Shown piece by piece: positions 18,051 to 27,990 of a stretch of 64,000 bases of DNA. The position numbers were made by a program, and so were the translations under genes. Origin of the DNA: Enterobacteriaceae bacterium B14 (GTDB lineage Bacteria; Pseudomonadota; Gammaproteobacteria; Enterobacterales; Enterobacteriaceae); the NCBI GenBank assembly GCA_000307305.1, contig DF158885.1, forward strand, positions 90,664-154,663, in the 5' to 3' direction. The notes under the pieces are model-generated. The model ran no database searches, had not been told where the DNA came from, and saw nothing but the letters and a program-made list of their open reading frames with translations. The first letter of the stretch is position 1, and the number at the start of each line of letters is the position of its first letter.

Positions 18051-19172
18051 ATGAAAACAGTAAAGGAAAAGATGAATGCAGTAGCGACGGCGGGAGTGCT
18101 TTTCTCTGGGATGATGGTGTTTTCAAGCCAAGCTGCAGTCTCGCTGGAAACTCGCTCTCTGGATGAGTTATATCAGAGTGCGCTGAAAGAGGGCGGCACC
18201 GTAACCGTTTATGCTGGTGGCGATACGGCGGGCCAACAAGATGGCATGAAAAAAGCGTTTGAAGCGCGTTTTCCCGGTATAACGCTGAATGTCATTGTTG
18301 ATTACAGCAAGTTTCATGATGGGCGTATCGACAATCAACTAGCAACGAATTCGCTGATCCCTGATATCGCTCAGTTGCAAACCGTACAAGATTTCCCTCG
18401 TTGGAAACAGGAGGGCGTCTTACTGAATTACAAGCCCGCAGGATGGGATAAAATCTGGCCCGAATACCGCGATGCAGAGGGAGCGTGGGCTGGAGTCTAT
18501 GTCTACGCGTTCAGCAACGTTGTGAATACTAAGCTGATGCCGGAAAAAGAGTGGCCACGTGAAATGCAGGATTACCTGCGACCTGAGCTAAAGGGAAAGC
18601 TCGTGGTGACATACCCAGGTGACGATGATGCAGTGCTTTTTTGGTTTAAGCAGGCGGTGGACAAATATGGTTGGGATTACATCACGAAATTTGCCACTCA
18701 GAATGTGAATTTTGTGCGCGGCACTCAGGCGCCAGCTGACGATGTTGCTAGCGGTAAATCAATGGCTTCTTTCTCGACGGGCGGTGCTCTAGTACCTAAA
18801 GAACAGGCAAGCTCGCGTTTTATTCTGCCTAAACATGACCCGTTTATGTCATGGGCACAACGTGCGGCTATCTTTAAGAAAGCAAAACACCCAGAAGCCG
18901 CGAAGCTCTACCTGAACTGGTTGCTAGATAAAAAAACACAGGCAGACGTATGGCGCATGTGGTCTGTGCGTACTGATGTGACGCCTCCGACAGGATATAA
19001 GCCTATCTGGGAATATAAAAACACCAGCCCGCAGGCTTTTGCAGATTTTATGAGTGACCGTGCAGCAGTAGAACGTTTCCGTACCCAGTTGAGTTTATAT
19101 CTGGGAGAAGTGAAAGGTGAGCCTTCCCCAGGCTGGTTAGGGATGCACCCGAAAGAGGCACTGCCGCATTAA
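18051..19172 (+). CDS. ABC transporter periplasmic solute-binding protein (ligand unknown)
   Basis: Periplasmic binding protein of the extracellular solute-binding family related to ferric-iron and phosphonate binders (AfuA/FbpA-like fold). 373 residues with a signal peptide ending near SSQA (about residue 28). Family-typical opening GGTVTVYAGGDTAGQQDGM is followed by the two-lobe pattern (PDIAQLQTVQDF; LVVTYPGDDDA). I chose ATG 18051; GTG 18048 is too close to AGAGGGAG. No permease or ATPase gene is adjacent and it has its own terminator, so it is an orphan receptor that must share a transporter encoded elsewhere. The ligand cannot be told from sequence. Confidence 0.75.
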   Translation: MKTVKEKMNAVATAGVLFSGMMVFSSQAAVSLETRSLDELYQSALKEGGTVTVYAGGDTAGQQDGMKKAFEARFPGITLNVIVDYSKFHDGRIDNQLATNSLIPDIAQLQTVQDFPRWKQEGVLLNYKPAGWDKIWPEYRDAEGAWAGVYVYAFSNVVNTKLMPEKEWPREMQDYLRPELKGKLVVTYPGDDDAVLFWFKQAVDKYGWDYITKFATQNVNFVRGTQAPADDVASGKSMASFSTGGALVPKEQASSRFILPKHDPFMSWAQRAAIFKKAKHPEAAKLYLNWLLDKKTQADVWRMWSVRTDVTPPTGYKPIWEYKNTSPQAFADFMSDRAAVERFRTQLSLYLGEVKGEPSPGWLGMHPKEALPH

Positions 19173-19190
19173 TTTGCTGGTTTTATTGAT

Positions 19191-19224
19191 AACAACCCAC
19201 CAATGAAGAGGTGGGTTGTTTATT
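19191..19224 (+). terminator. terminator after the solute-binding protein gene
   Basis: Eleven-base perfect stem AACAACCCACC (19191-19201) with GGTGGGTTGTT (19210-19220), ending in TTATT. It lies between two convergent genes and may work in both directions. Confidence 0.8.
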
Positions 19225-19285
19225 GAGTACGACCTTGTTCAAACAGACTCTTTATAGTTTTAAATCAGTAAAATATCGCGGCGGT

Positions 19286-20308
19286 CTATCCTAAAAGATT
19301 TTTCACCGTAACATGATTAACATTTGCTTGTCCGCCCAAGGCTTGGCTTAGCGAGGCGTAGTCTCGGTTTGCATCCCCTAGCTTTTGTGCCAGTTGTTCA
19401 GATGCGGCAATGGCTGTGCCAAACTCAGAATAGGTCGCCATACCTTCGATCCTGTCGCGCACACGTTCTTTATTATGGGTTAAACGACGGCGCTGCTGTG
19501 TTATCTGTTCAAGAACACGGTCTAGCTCACCCATTTTTGATTTCATCAGCCTAGGTTGAGCTACGACATCCTGTACTCGCTCTTCTACGGCCTGCTCAGC
19601 GATGGGTTTCACTGGGAAGAACTGTTCTGCTGGGTAACGGTGTCCTTCACCACGCACGCTAAGTTGGGTACTTATCCGCTCCCATTGGGATTCATCAACT
19701 TGAAACGAAATTTGCTTTTGCGCATCGAGCTTACCGTGAATACCCCAACGCCCAAGCCCTTGGTTGAGACGTAGCAGTGTTTGTTCAGGTGAGCTTTTAG
19801 CTTCTATCTGTACAGCAGTAATTTCACGTTTTGCCCCACCCAAAGAGAACATCAGCATCTCTTTTTCTTGATGTTGCAAAATTGACTGAGCGTCACGCAG
19901 TGTAAAACCGACGCGGGTTTTCCCTTCGAGATGAACCTGTAGCTGGCGATCGACAGTGTTACCAGATAGCGCTGTTCGCTGTTCTAGAAGCTGGGATAAG
20001 TTCTCTGAACGCTGCCCAACGCTGTTCTTGCCTGAGTCGCCGTATACTGCCTGTCGCAAATGCAGCAGTTGGCTTTCCGTATTGCGCAGGTAATTATCCG
20101 CACGCTGTACGGCAGTAATCTGTTCATTTAACTGAACGTTATAGCGTATAGGGCGCGTGGAGATTAATGGGGATTCGGGGAACTCCGTTTGTGGACGAAC
20201 GGGGGCCTGAGTCGTTTTTTTTACTGCACCAGAACGCGTAACGCCCCCACCGCTAAGCGGTGAGGGTGTAAGATGGGTTCCTGTGCTGGTTTTTAGTCCT
20301 ACCTGCAT
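19286..20308 (-). CDS. flagellar hook-associated protein candidate (LafW-like)
   Basis: Last gene of the leftward flagellar operon, 11 bases behind flgL. 340 residues without signal peptide or membrane helix. The N-terminal 45 residues are Ser/Thr/Pro/Gly-rich and probably disordered. Two helical, coiled-coil-prone regions (about 60-110 and 245-330, including EQITQQRRRLTHNKERVRDR) flank a central domain. Lateral flagellar (Flag-2) clusters carry a gene called lafW, annotated as hook-associated, directly after lfgL; position and helical character fit that. I do not recognise a sequence signature well enough to be certain. It could instead be a hook-length or export accessory protein. Confidence 0.5.
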   Translation of the reverse strand: MQVGLKTSTGTHLTPSPLSGGGVTRSGAVKKTTQAPVRPQTEFPESPLISTRPIRYNVQLNEQITAVQRADNYLRNTESQLLHLRQAVYGDSGKNSVGQRSENLSQLLEQRTALSGNTVDRQLQVHLEGKTRVGFTLRDAQSILQHQEKEMLMFSLGGAKREITAVQIEAKSSPEQTLLRLNQGLGRWGIHGKLDAQKQISFQVDESQWERISTQLSVRGEGHRYPAEQFFPVKPIAEQAVEERVQDVVAQPRLMKSKMGELDRVLEQITQQRRRLTHNKERVRDRIEGMATYSEFGTAIAASEQLAQKLGDANRDYASLSQALGGQANVNHVTVKNLLG

Positions 20309-20319
20309 ACGAATTCGCG

Positions 20320-21237
20320 CTAAACCAGATTAAAGAGTGAAAGCTGAGTTATCTTCATATATGAAGAGTTCGAGGCCTGTATAGAGTTCATATAGAGTTG
20401 AAGGTTGACGTAGGCTTCCGCTGGGTCAAGCTCAGAAAGCTCTCTGACCACTCCGTCGTTAGCAATTTTGACACCTTCATGTGCTTCATTGAGCATGGAT
20501 AGCTGATTCTGGCGTCCGCCTAATCCGGTCAATACGCCCGCATTCTTATCCATTGCCCCTTGCAAACTTTTCAGCACACCTTGAAACTCATTCTGATAGC
20601 TGACCAGCGGTATCGTTGGGTCTTTCATCTTTTCACTGAGCTGTTGTAGCTTGTTGAGCACATCCATATCGCTGCCCGTGGCAGAGAAAATGGCGCTTAA
20701 ATCCGTGTTCTCTTTGATGTTGACGCCGTTACCTACCGTTGTTTCACGTTCGCTGGTATTTCCCTGAAAAGAATAGGTTTGAGTCACTGGGTCATAAGTA
20801 ACTGGCTGTTGGTTATTTTTGGTGCCGCCAAAAAGATAGTGACCGTCTTCGTTTTTGGCATTCAGACCAGAAACGAGTGATTCCAGCATCGCGTCGAGTT
20901 CCCAGCCAAAGCCTTCCATATCGGCTTCTGCATGTGAGCCGTTACTGGCAGACAGAAGCTTATCGTTCATCTCCATCAGCGCATTGCTGAATGCGGTCAC
21001 GTGTGACTCTTGTGTCGCAAGGCTGCCAGACAGACGGGTAATGTTGCTCTGATACTGGCTTATCGCGGCTTGCTCACGGCGTAGCTGTACTAAACGCGTG
21101 CTGGCAATCGGGTCATCAGAAGGTACAGATACCCTCTTTTGTGAATAGATCTGCTCCGAAAGCTTATTGATCTTCGCAGAATTAAGCTGCAGATTGCGCA
21201 GCATCATCGTCGAAATACTTTGGCTACTAACTCTCAT
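20320..21237 (-). CDS. flgL: FlgL, flagellar hook-filament junction protein
   Basis: Hook-associated protein 3, which joins hook and filament outside the cell. 305 residues. The N-terminus MRVSSQSISTMMLRNLQLNS and VPSDDPIASTRLVQLRREQA are classic flagellin/FlgL D0-D1 heptad segments, and the C-terminus EAYVNLQLYMNSIQASNSSY matches the other half of the coiled coil. AAGGAA is well spaced before the ATG. It follows flgK with 32 bases between and belongs to the same leftward operon. Confidence 0.93.
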   Translation of the reverse strand: MRVSSQSISTMMLRNLQLNSAKINKLSEQIYSQKRVSVPSDDPIASTRLVQLRREQAAISQYQSNITRLSGSLATQESHVTAFSNALMEMNDKLLSASNGSHAEADMEGFGWELDAMLESLVSGLNAKNEDGHYLFGGTKNNQQPVTYDPVTQTYSFQGNTSERETTVGNGVNIKENTDLSAIFSATGSDMDVLNKLQQLSEKMKDPTIPLVSYQNEFQGVLKSLQGAMDKNAGVLTGLGGRQNQLSMLNEAHEGVKIANDGVVRELSELDPAEAYVNLQLYMNSIQASNSSYMKITQLSLFNLV

Positions 21238-21269
21238 TATGAATTCCTTTAATCTATCCGCAGCGGCTA

Positions 21270-22643
21270 TCAGAACATCGACAGCAGATCGGAGAAAATT
21301 TTGTCGCCCGTTGAAATGATTTTCAAGTTGGCCTGATAAGCCTGGGTGTATGTCATTAGATTCAGCGCTTCTTCTTCCATATTGACGCCACTCAGGCTAT
21401 CGCGTTGGCTTTCTGCCTGATACAGCACGCTTTCAGCGGAGGTTGCTTCAGTCTGGTTTTCACGGCTGGTGATACCGATGGTGCTGATAATTGATGCCCC
21501 CGCTTCATTGAGGCTCATCTGCTGCCCCAAGCCCGGTATCGTCATCTTCTGGTTTTTTATCTCAATCAGCGCTTGTAGGTTCTCTCCGTTACCTGCTTCA
21601 TCATTTTTGCTGGAGAGGGCCAGTTCATCGGCGGTCATATCATTAATCTGTAACATCCCTTTCGGGTTGTTCGGATTAAAATTAAACAGTGGCTTGCCTG
21701 GTTGCCCGTTAATATCGAAGCCTAAAGCAAGCTGGTCGTTAAAGGCCGTTGCCAGAGATTCTGCCATGCCCACGACGGCATCCTGCATATCCTTCAGCGT
21801 GCCGACTTCGTAATCGTGCAGTGCACCAAGCTGGCCGCCGGTAGACATATCCACCTGAAACGTCGAGCCAGAAAACGACAGTTCCAACAGTTGAGAACCA
21901 TTAGACTGCGTTTTTACTTCAAGAGAAGAGGCAGTTTTGCCGCTAACCAATGGCTGACCAGATGACATAGTGACCGTAAAGCTGCCGTTAGCATCTTCAG
22001 AAATACGGACATCCATCAGAGAGCTCATCTGCTTAACCAGCTCATCTCGCTGATCGCGCAGTACGCTGGTGCTAGCACCTGTAGATTCCAGTTCAATAAT
22101 TTTTTGGTTGTAGCTGGCAATGTTACTACTTAGTGTATTGACCTGATTAACCGTGGCGCCACGTTGGAGCTGCACATCACTTTTCTGCTGGCTAATAAAG
22201 TTATTAACGTTGTTAAACCGCATAGAGAGCGATTTTGCTTCGTTGATAATTTGCTGGCGCAGGGCAGGGGAGCCGGGCTGAGTGGTTGCTTCACTTAGCG
22301 TGGCGAAAAATTTATCCATGCCAGAGTTTAGGCTTGTGGCGTCATCACCTAATACCGTTTCCAGTGGCCCCAGATATTTTTGGGTCATGCCGTAGTATTC
22401 ATAGCTGCTGGTTGCGCGCCATGTTTGACCAATCAAGTATTGGTCTGCGATACGGCGAATCGCGTTAACTTCAACACCGTAGCCTGCATTCAGGCCCGTG
22501 TTACCTAAAGAGCCGACTGCGCTCTGTTCTACCCGTTGGCGGCTGTAGCCAATGGTCTGGGCATTTGCGGTATTCATGGCGGTTGCATTCAGGTGAACCT
22601 GTGCTGCCTGAGCGCCGCTGTAACCAATATTGAAAATGCTCAT
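21270..22643 (-). CDS. flgK: FlgK, flagellar hook-associated protein 1
   Basis: Hook-associated protein at the hook-filament junction. The N-terminus SIFNIGYSGAQAAQVHLNATAMNTANAQTIGYSRQ follows the rod/hook pattern, and the C-terminus EEALNLMTYTQAYQANLKII is family-typical. The protein has 457 residues; FlgK of the primary E. coli or Salmonella flagellum has about 550. The shorter form is what I expect from lateral (Flag-2) systems. AGAGGAT precedes the ATG. A 146-base gap separates it from flgJ and could hold a promoter, but no clear sigma-28 site is visible. Confidence 0.93.
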   Translation of the reverse strand: MSIFNIGYSGAQAAQVHLNATAMNTANAQTIGYSRQRVEQSAVGSLGNTGLNAGYGVEVNAIRRIADQYLIGQTWRATSSYEYYGMTQKYLGPLETVLGDDATSLNSGMDKFFATLSEATTQPGSPALRQQIINEAKSLSMRFNNVNNFISQQKSDVQLQRGATVNQVNTLSSNIASYNQKIIELESTGASTSVLRDQRDELVKQMSSLMDVRISEDANGSFTVTMSSGQPLVSGKTASSLEVKTQSNGSQLLELSFSGSTFQVDMSTGGQLGALHDYEVGTLKDMQDAVVGMAESLATAFNDQLALGFDINGQPGKPLFNFNPNNPKGMLQINDMTADELALSSKNDEAGNGENLQALIEIKNQKMTIPGLGQQMSLNEAGASIISTIGITSRENQTEATSAESVLYQAESQRDSLSGVNMEEEALNLMTYTQAYQANLKIISTGDKIFSDLLSMF

Positions 22644-22789
22644 CCGTATCCTCTGTTCGCTTATCCGCTACGTACGTCATGCCGATATTATTTTCTGCAA
22701 AACGTCAGCGATTTAATTTTTTCTACTATTTAAAAAGCGACCCTGGTGGGGTAATCCTTAAATTTAAATGGTGCTTAGCTAAGAAAGTA

Positions 22790-23218
22790 TTAAAAGAGAT
22801 CAAACATGCCATCTGAATTTTCATCAGACGCGGTTTCCGTCTCTTCTTCTGCCACAGCATGTAGCAGTTCTTCGTCTATCTCACCTTCACTTGTACTCGT
22901 CGTATCTGCCATATCGGCAGCGGCATTACCTAACTGTTGAATCAAGAGGTCCGCGACACCGCTACTTCTTTGTGATGCAAGTGTTTGGGCAAGCTGGTCA
23001 TCGTAAAAATCACGCATCATACGCTGCTGTTTACTATTGAAGACGCTGTCATCATCGGAAAAGACATCAACCGTTTTGCGCATTTGTTGCAGCATTGAGC
23101 GCAGAAAAACAGCTTCAAATTGGACGGCTGCCTGTTCCAGATTCTGGGGGCGAATCTTCCCCGACAAATCCCCTGGAACGACGTCAATCCGCCCTTTTAC
23201 TGAATCAATTATTGTCAT
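22790..23218 (-). CDS. flgJ: FlgJ, rod-cap domain only (no muramidase domain)
   Basis: Rod assembly scaffold protein. Its 142 residues contain only the rod-binding domain, with the family segment AAVQFEAVFLRSMLQQMRK and FNSKQQRMMRDFYDDQLAQTLA. The C-terminal peptidoglycan-hydrolase domain of primary enterobacterial FlgJ (about 313 residues) is absent. It is replaced by a very acidic tail (EIDEELLHAVAEEETETASDE). The reading frame ends cleanly and the next gene follows normally, so this is the natural form and not a truncation. Rod penetration of peptidoglycan must use another hydrolase. It starts two bases after flgI. Confidence 0.9.
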   Translation of the reverse strand: MTIIDSVKGRIDVVPGDLSGKIRPQNLEQAAVQFEAVFLRSMLQQMRKTVDVFSDDDSVFNSKQQRMMRDFYDDQLAQTLASQRSSGVADLLIQQLGNAAADMADTTSTSEGEIDEELLHAVAEEETETASDENSDGMFDLF

Positions 23219-23220
23219 TT

Positions 23221-24369
23221 TTACATTACCACCAGTTCTGCATCTAACGCCCCAGCTTCGTGTAGCGCCTGTAAAATCGCCATGGTGTCATCCGGTGCGG
23301 CACCTAGGCTATTTAGCGTGTTAACAATACTTCTTAAGTTAGTCCCTGCCGGAACCGTGACCATTTGCCCTTTGCCTTTGTTGACCGCAATTTCGCTTTC
23401 TGGCGTTACCGCTGTTTGCCCGCGACCAAATGAGTTAGGCTGGCTCACATTGCTAGACTCACGAATACTGACGGTTAAGTTCCCGTGAGAGACGGCCGCA
23501 GCACGAACAACAACGCCTTCACCTACAACGACCGTACCGGTACGAGCATTGAACACCACGCGAGGTGGCTGTTTGCCTGCGTTAATCTGTAAATCTTCCA
23601 GCATCGACATAAACGCGACCCGCGCGCCCGGATCTTGTGGGGCAACCACAGCGACGTTTGTTGCACTTTGGGCCGTTGCGGTGTTCACACCAACAGAGTC
23701 ATTAATGACGACGGCAATGTTGTTCGCCGTTTTAAAGCTTGGGCGCTTTAGGTTAAGCATGACGATATTGTTGGTTTGGAAATCGCTTGGGATCTCTCGC
23801 TCGATACTGCCGCCGTTGGGTACGCGCCCAACTGTTGGCGTGTTTACGGTAATGCTAGAGCCACTATCCCCTTCGGCTTTGAAACCGCCGACAATCACGT
23901 TGCCCTGTGCTAACGCATAGACTTCACCGTCGGCACCACGCAGTTGAGTAAGCAACAAGGTGCCGCCGCGCAGGCTTTTTGCATCGCCAATAGAAGAAAC
24001 GGTTACATCAATTGTTTGCCCTCGGGCATACATTGGCGGCAGTGTGGCACTGATGGCGACTGCTGCAACGTTCTTCACTTTCGGGTCTATCTTGGCAGGA
24101 AGTTGAACGCCGAACTGGCGCAGCATGTTAGTGACAGACTGGCTGGTAAACTTCACCTGATTTTTATCACCGGAACCGTCTAGGCCCACAACAAGGCTGT
24201 AGCCAATTAACTGGTTACCACGAACGCCTTGAATATCGACCAGTGCGCTCAGGGGCTGGGCAAAAGCTGCAGGCAGAAAGCAGAGGCTGATACTGGCAGC
24301 AACAGTGAAACGTACACTGGTTTTAAACCATGTGGATTGAGTAAAAAATAAAATACAGTGACGTAACAC
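23221..24369 (-). CDS. flgI: FlgI, flagellar P-ring protein
   Basis: Periplasmic protein forming the P ring around the rod in the peptidoglycan layer. 382 residues with a signal peptide ending near [10 protein letters not shown]. Family segments include [40 protein letters not shown] and a C-terminus [19 protein letters not shown]. The start is a GTG at 24369, supported by AAGGAG eight bases upstream. It follows flgH and is tightly followed by flgJ. Confidence 0.94.
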   Translation of the reverse strand: MLRHCILFFTQSTWFKTSVRFTVAASISLCFLPAAFAQPLSALVDIQGVRGNQLIGYSLVVGLDGSGDKNQVKFTSQSVTNMLRQFGVQLPAKIDPKVKNVAAVAISATLPPMYARGQTIDVTVSSIGDAKSLRGGTLLLTQLRGADGEVYALAQGNVIVGGFKAEGDSGSSITVNTPTVGRVPNGGSIEREIPSDFQTNNIVMLNLKRPSFKTANNIAVVINDSVGVNTATAQSATNVAVVAPQDPGARVAFMSMLEDLQINAGKQPPRVVFNARTGTVVVGEGVVVRAAAVSHGNLTVSIRESSNVSQPNSFGRGQTAVTPESEIAVNKGKGQMVTVPAGTNLRSIVNTLNSLGAAPDDTMAILQALHEAGALDAELVVM

Positions 24370-24386
24370 GGCATTCTCTCCTTGAT

Positions 24387-25052
24387 TTAGATTGGGAACA
24401 GAGGGTGGTTAAAGAAGCGCGTTAACCAGCCTGCCGCATTGGAATCACTTAATGCACCACGTCCTGAGTAAGAGATGCGCGCGTTAGCGATACGTTGAGA
24501 AGAGATTGAGTTATCCCGTTCAATATCATCCGCTCTGACTAGACCGGTGACTCGCATATACTCATCACCCTGATTTAAGGTCAGCCACTTTTCACCGCGG
24601 ATCGCCAGTACGCCATTTGGCAATACTTTGTGAACCGCGACGGTGATTGCACCACGTAGCATGTTTTGCTGCTGAGATGAGGCGTTACCATTAAAGTTAC
24701 GGTTACCGGAAACGGTGCCACTGAGTTTATCGATACTCTTACCAAAGACCTCAGGAACGCCGAGAGATGCATCGTTCTTCTTACCGAAATTAGTTTTAGC
24801 TTGCTTGCTCGACTGAGTGGATTCATCCAGCTTAATTGTCAGGATGTCACCCACGCGATAAGCGCGGCGATCCTGCATCAGTGACCAGTTATAGTTGTTC
24901 TGGTACAAGCCACCACCGCTTACCTGTTCAGTCGGCATAGCATAATCTTCAGGCGGTGCGAAATCCGCATCGTCTTTATGCACCAGATAAGGCGAGCTTT
25001 CACACCCTGCTAACGTAAACAGCGCCACTAACCACAGAATACTTTTTTTCAT
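24387..25052 (-). CDS. flgH: FlgH, flagellar L-ring lipoprotein
   Basis: Outer-membrane lipoprotein that forms the L ring. From ATG 25052 the protein begins [17 protein letters not shown], a lipoprotein signal with lipobox LAGC (Cys17). A GTG at 25067 would add five residues before it. 221 residues. Family segments: [50 protein letters not shown] and the C-terminus [14 protein letters not shown]. It lies between flgG and flgI in the usual order. Confidence 0.94.
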   Translation of the reverse strand: MKKSILWLVALFTLAGCESSPYLVHKDDADFAPPEDYAMPTEQVSGGGLYQNNYNWSLMQDRRAYRVGDILTIKLDESTQSSKQAKTNFGKKNDASLGVPEVFGKSIDKLSGTVSGNRNFNGNASSQQQNMLRGAITVAVHKVLPNGVLAIRGEKWLTLNQGDEYMRVTGLVRADDIERDNSISSQRIANARISYSGRGALSDSNAAGWLTRFFNHPLFPI

Positions 25053-25121
25053 TACCTTTATTTCCACTTATCGGCCCCGTGTTAAAGGAGCCGATCTCTT
25101 ATCCTATTACGACTTACACGA

Positions 25122-25907
25122 TTACAGCGTTTGGTTGATGTACTTGAGCATGTCATCTGCCGCAGAGACCATCTTGGCGTTCATTTCATACGCGCGTTGA
25201 ACGGTGATCATATCGACCATCTCTTCAACAACTTGTACGTTTGAGCCTTCTAATGAGCCTTGCTCTAACTGACCGTAGGCCTCTTCACCCGGAACACCTT
25301 CCACGGCTTCGCCGCTGGCCGCAGTTTCTTTATAGAGATTGCCGCCAATCGCTTCTAAGCCGCCGGGATTCACAAAGTTAGCCAGCGTGATTTGCCCCAC
25401 TTCAGCAGGCTCTGTCTCGCCACCGACCATGGCAGAAACGGTGCCATCTTTGCCGATCAGCAGTTGCTTTGTGTTTTCCGGCATTTCAATCAGCGGAATG
25501 ATGGGTAAACCTTGTGAGTTGGTTAACACGCCGTCAGCGTTAACTCGTAGGTTGCCAGAGCGAGTGTAAGCAATATCGCCGTCTGCGGTTTCTACCTGAA
25601 AGAAGCCTTGTCCGGTGATAGCCACATCCATATCCTGCGATGTCACTTGAATGCTGCCTACGGTGAACTGCTTTTGTGTTCCTACTACTTTTACACCGCT
25701 ACCAAACTGAATGCCGTTTGGTGCCATGTTGTTTTGGTCTAACTGTGCACCTGGCGCGCGCTGGTTTTGATAAAACAGATCGTCAAATACCACGCGGTCA
25801 CGTTTAAAGCCCGTGGTGTTCACGTTTGCCAAGTTGTTTGAGATCGCGCTCATTTTGGCGTCTTGTGCCGCAAGCCCGGTCTTACTGATATATAGTGCTG
25901 GATTCAT
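25122..25907 (-). CDS. flgG: FlgG, distal rod protein
   Basis: Forms the distal rod of the flagellar motor. 261 residues, near the usual 260. The N-terminus MNPALYISKTGLAAQDAKMSAISNNLANVNTTGFKRDR carries the ANVNTTGFK signature of rod and hook proteins. The body has VAITGQGFFQVE and YTRSGNLRVNADG, and the C-terminus VDMITVQRAYEMNAKMVSAADDML is the FlgG-type helix. GAAGAG precedes the ATG. Confidence 0.95.
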   Translation of the reverse strand: MNPALYISKTGLAAQDAKMSAISNNLANVNTTGFKRDRVVFDDLFYQNQRAPGAQLDQNNMAPNGIQFGSGVKVVGTQKQFTVGSIQVTSQDMDVAITGQGFFQVETADGDIAYTRSGNLRVNADGVLTNSQGLPIIPLIEMPENTKQLLIGKDGTVSAMVGGETEPAEVGQITLANFVNPGGLEAIGGNLYKETAASGEAVEGVPGEEAYGQLEQGSLEGSNVQVVEEMVDMITVQRAYEMNAKMVSAADDMLKYINQTL

Positions 25908-25959
25908 TTACTCTTCCTATTCTTCAGGCGTTGTTCTTTAGAGAGGGCTCTTCAGATAC

Positions 25960-26691
25960 TTAGCCGCCGCGAATCAGTCGGTTACCCGCCTGAACCAGTC
26001 CTTCAGCCGCCTTCATCATTTTGATTTGCGCTTCAAACTGGCGGTTTAGAGACACCGTTGCCACCATTTCACTGATGGCGGATACGTTGCTCCCTTCCAG
26101 ATGGCCACCTGCCACCATCACATCTTCATTGCGAGGTGTCGTTGGGTTGGCGCTGGTCAGGAAACCGTCGGCATTTTTCTGTAACTCACTGGAGGGAATG
26201 TCCACCAGTTTTAAGCGATCAACATCTGCTGGGGCAGCCACATCACCATCGAGGGGAACGATGGTGATAGTGCCATCTTCCCCGATAGAGACGCTGGAGA
26301 ACGGTGGCAGGACGATAGGGCCTGCATCACCGATGACGGGTAGCCCGTTGATGGTCAGGTTGCCGTCATAGTCCACGTCAATCCCGCCGTTACGGGTGTA
26401 GACTTCACGGTTTCCGTCACGCAGTGCAATAAGGCCATTGCCTTTGACTGCCACATCCAGCTCGTTGCCGGTCTCATAGATGCCGCCCGGTGTCATATCG
26501 ACACCGCCATTTTCACTGCCCACCATATAACGCGTATCGTAACCACCGCCCTGAACTTTACGGCTGTTGGCTTGCTCTAGGTCGGCACGAAACCCCTCCG
26601 TATTGGCGTTAGCCAAGTTGTTGGAGTGGATTTGCTGCTGTGTCAGGCTGCGTGTCGCTCCGCTTACCGCGGTATAAATTAGATGGTCCAT
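25960..26691 (-). CDS. flgF: FlgF, proximal rod protein
   Basis: Rod component of the flagellar basal body. 243 residues. MDHLIYTAVSGATRSLTQQQIHSNNLANANTEGFRAD is the FlgF-type N-terminus, with VAVKGNGLIALRDGNREVYTRNG in the centre and EMVATVSLNRQFEAQIKMMKAAEG at the C-terminus. It is ten bases from flgE and 52 from flgG in the same operon. Confidence 0.95.
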   Translation of the reverse strand: MDHLIYTAVSGATRSLTQQQIHSNNLANANTEGFRADLEQANSRKVQGGGYDTRYMVGSENGGVDMTPGGIYETGNELDVAVKGNGLIALRDGNREVYTRNGGIDVDYDGNLTINGLPVIGDAGPIVLPPFSSVSIGEDGTITIVPLDGDVAAPADVDRLKLVDIPSSELQKNADGFLTSANPTTPRNEDVMVAGGHLEGSNVSAISEMVATVSLNRQFEAQIKMMKAAEGLVQAGNRLIRGG

Positions 26692-26701
26692 AGCTCACTC
26701 A

Positions 26702-27895
26702 TTACAACGCTTGGAACAGCGCGCTCATCATGTTGTCGTTAGTCGTGATGACTTTCGTGTTTGCCTGATAATTACGTTGTGCCGTCATCAGGTTAACCAG
26801 CTCTGCTGTCAGGTCTACGTTCGAGCTTTCTAGTGCACCTGATTTGATGGAACCCATCAGGCCTGAACCAGGAATACCTAGCAGTGGCGCACCAGAGGCG
26901 GATGTTTGCGTCCACACGGTGCCATCTTGTGCCGCTAGGCCATCAGGGTTGGTGAAGTTTGCGAGTACCAATTGGCCCTGCAACATACGCTCACCGTTAC
27001 TGAACGTGGCATAAACGCTGCCGTCTTCATCTACCTGTTGGCCCGTTTTTTCACCTGCGGCATAGCCGGTAGCTTTGTTTTTAGTTACAGCAAATTCAGA
27101 ACCAAACTGGCTGGTACCGCTGTAGTTCACTTTCAGTGAAATTGGATCAGCACCTGTGAGCGTGCCTGTGATATCGACGGGAGCAATAGGCGAAGTTAAC
27201 TTACCACCTGTATCGAACTGCAACTCTTGTGGCGTATTCTGGTTTAGCACATTGCCATCCAGCGAGTAGTACACGCTCCATTTGTTATCGTCAGTTTTTA
27301 CAAAATACTGAGTTATGGTGTGTTCACGGCCTAAAGAATCGTGGATCTGCGTGGTGTAAGTATTGCTGTAAGAATCTTTGTTGTTTTGATCAAAAGGGAT
27401 GACTGATTGGTCGATTTTTTCTGCACGGGCATCAAGGTTTGCCGTGAAAGCCAGCTCATCACTCGCTTTAGCAGGAATAGAGCCGCTGCGAATTTGCAAA
27501 TCACCCATGGTGCCGAGGTTGCCATTGGCATCAACGCCGTAACCTTGCAAACGCATCCCTTGGTTATTCACCATAAAACCATTGCTGTCAGTGCCAAAAT
27601 AGCCAGCACGGGTATACGAAGTACCGCCTTCACTGTTGTTTACAACGAAGAAACCGTTACCGGAAATCGCCAGATCAAGCGCGTTGCTAGAGCCAACTAG
27701 AGAACCACTGCGAGTAATACTTTGGGAAACACTAGTGACGCCCACACCCAGCGGCTGGCTTTGTGCATAAAGAGAAGAGAATTCAGCTCTGCTGGATTTA
27801 TAGCCTACAGTACCGGAGTTCGCGATGTTGTGGCTGATAGAATTAAGCTGCTCTGTAACGGCATTGAGGCCTGAGGTAGCGATACTAAAACTCAT
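26702..27895 (-). CDS. flgE: FlgE, flagellar hook protein
   Basis: Structural protein of the hook, exported by the flagellar type III system. 397 residues, about the usual size. The N-terminus SFSIATSGLNAVTEQLNSISHNIANSGTVGYKSSR has the hook-family signature; LDLAISGNGFFVV and YTRAGYF follow. The C-terminus ELVNLMTAQRNYQANTKVI is conserved. AAGGAT is well spaced before the ATG. Confidence 0.95.
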   Translation of the reverse strand: MSFSIATSGLNAVTEQLNSISHNIANSGTVGYKSSRAEFSSLYAQSQPLGVGVTSVSQSITRSGSLVGSSNALDLAISGNGFFVVNNSEGGTSYTRAGYFGTDSNGFMVNNQGMRLQGYGVDANGNLGTMGDLQIRSGSIPAKASDELAFTANLDARAEKIDQSVIPFDQNNKDSYSNTYTTQIHDSLGREHTITQYFVKTDDNKWSVYYSLDGNVLNQNTPQELQFDTGGKLTSPIAPVDITGTLTGADPISLKVNYSGTSQFGSEFAVTKNKATGYAAGEKTGQQVDEDGSVYATFSNGERMLQGQLVLANFTNPDGLAAQDGTVWTQTSASGAPLLGIPGSGLMGSIKSGALESSNVDLTAELVNLMTAQRNYQANTKVITTNDNMMSALFQAL

Positions 27896-27990
27896 AACTT
27901 GTAATCCTTTTAACTACAACTGTTTAAATAAAATCATTTAAATACAATTGATTAAGTGAAACCGTTCTTAATGATATGAACTAGTTAATG

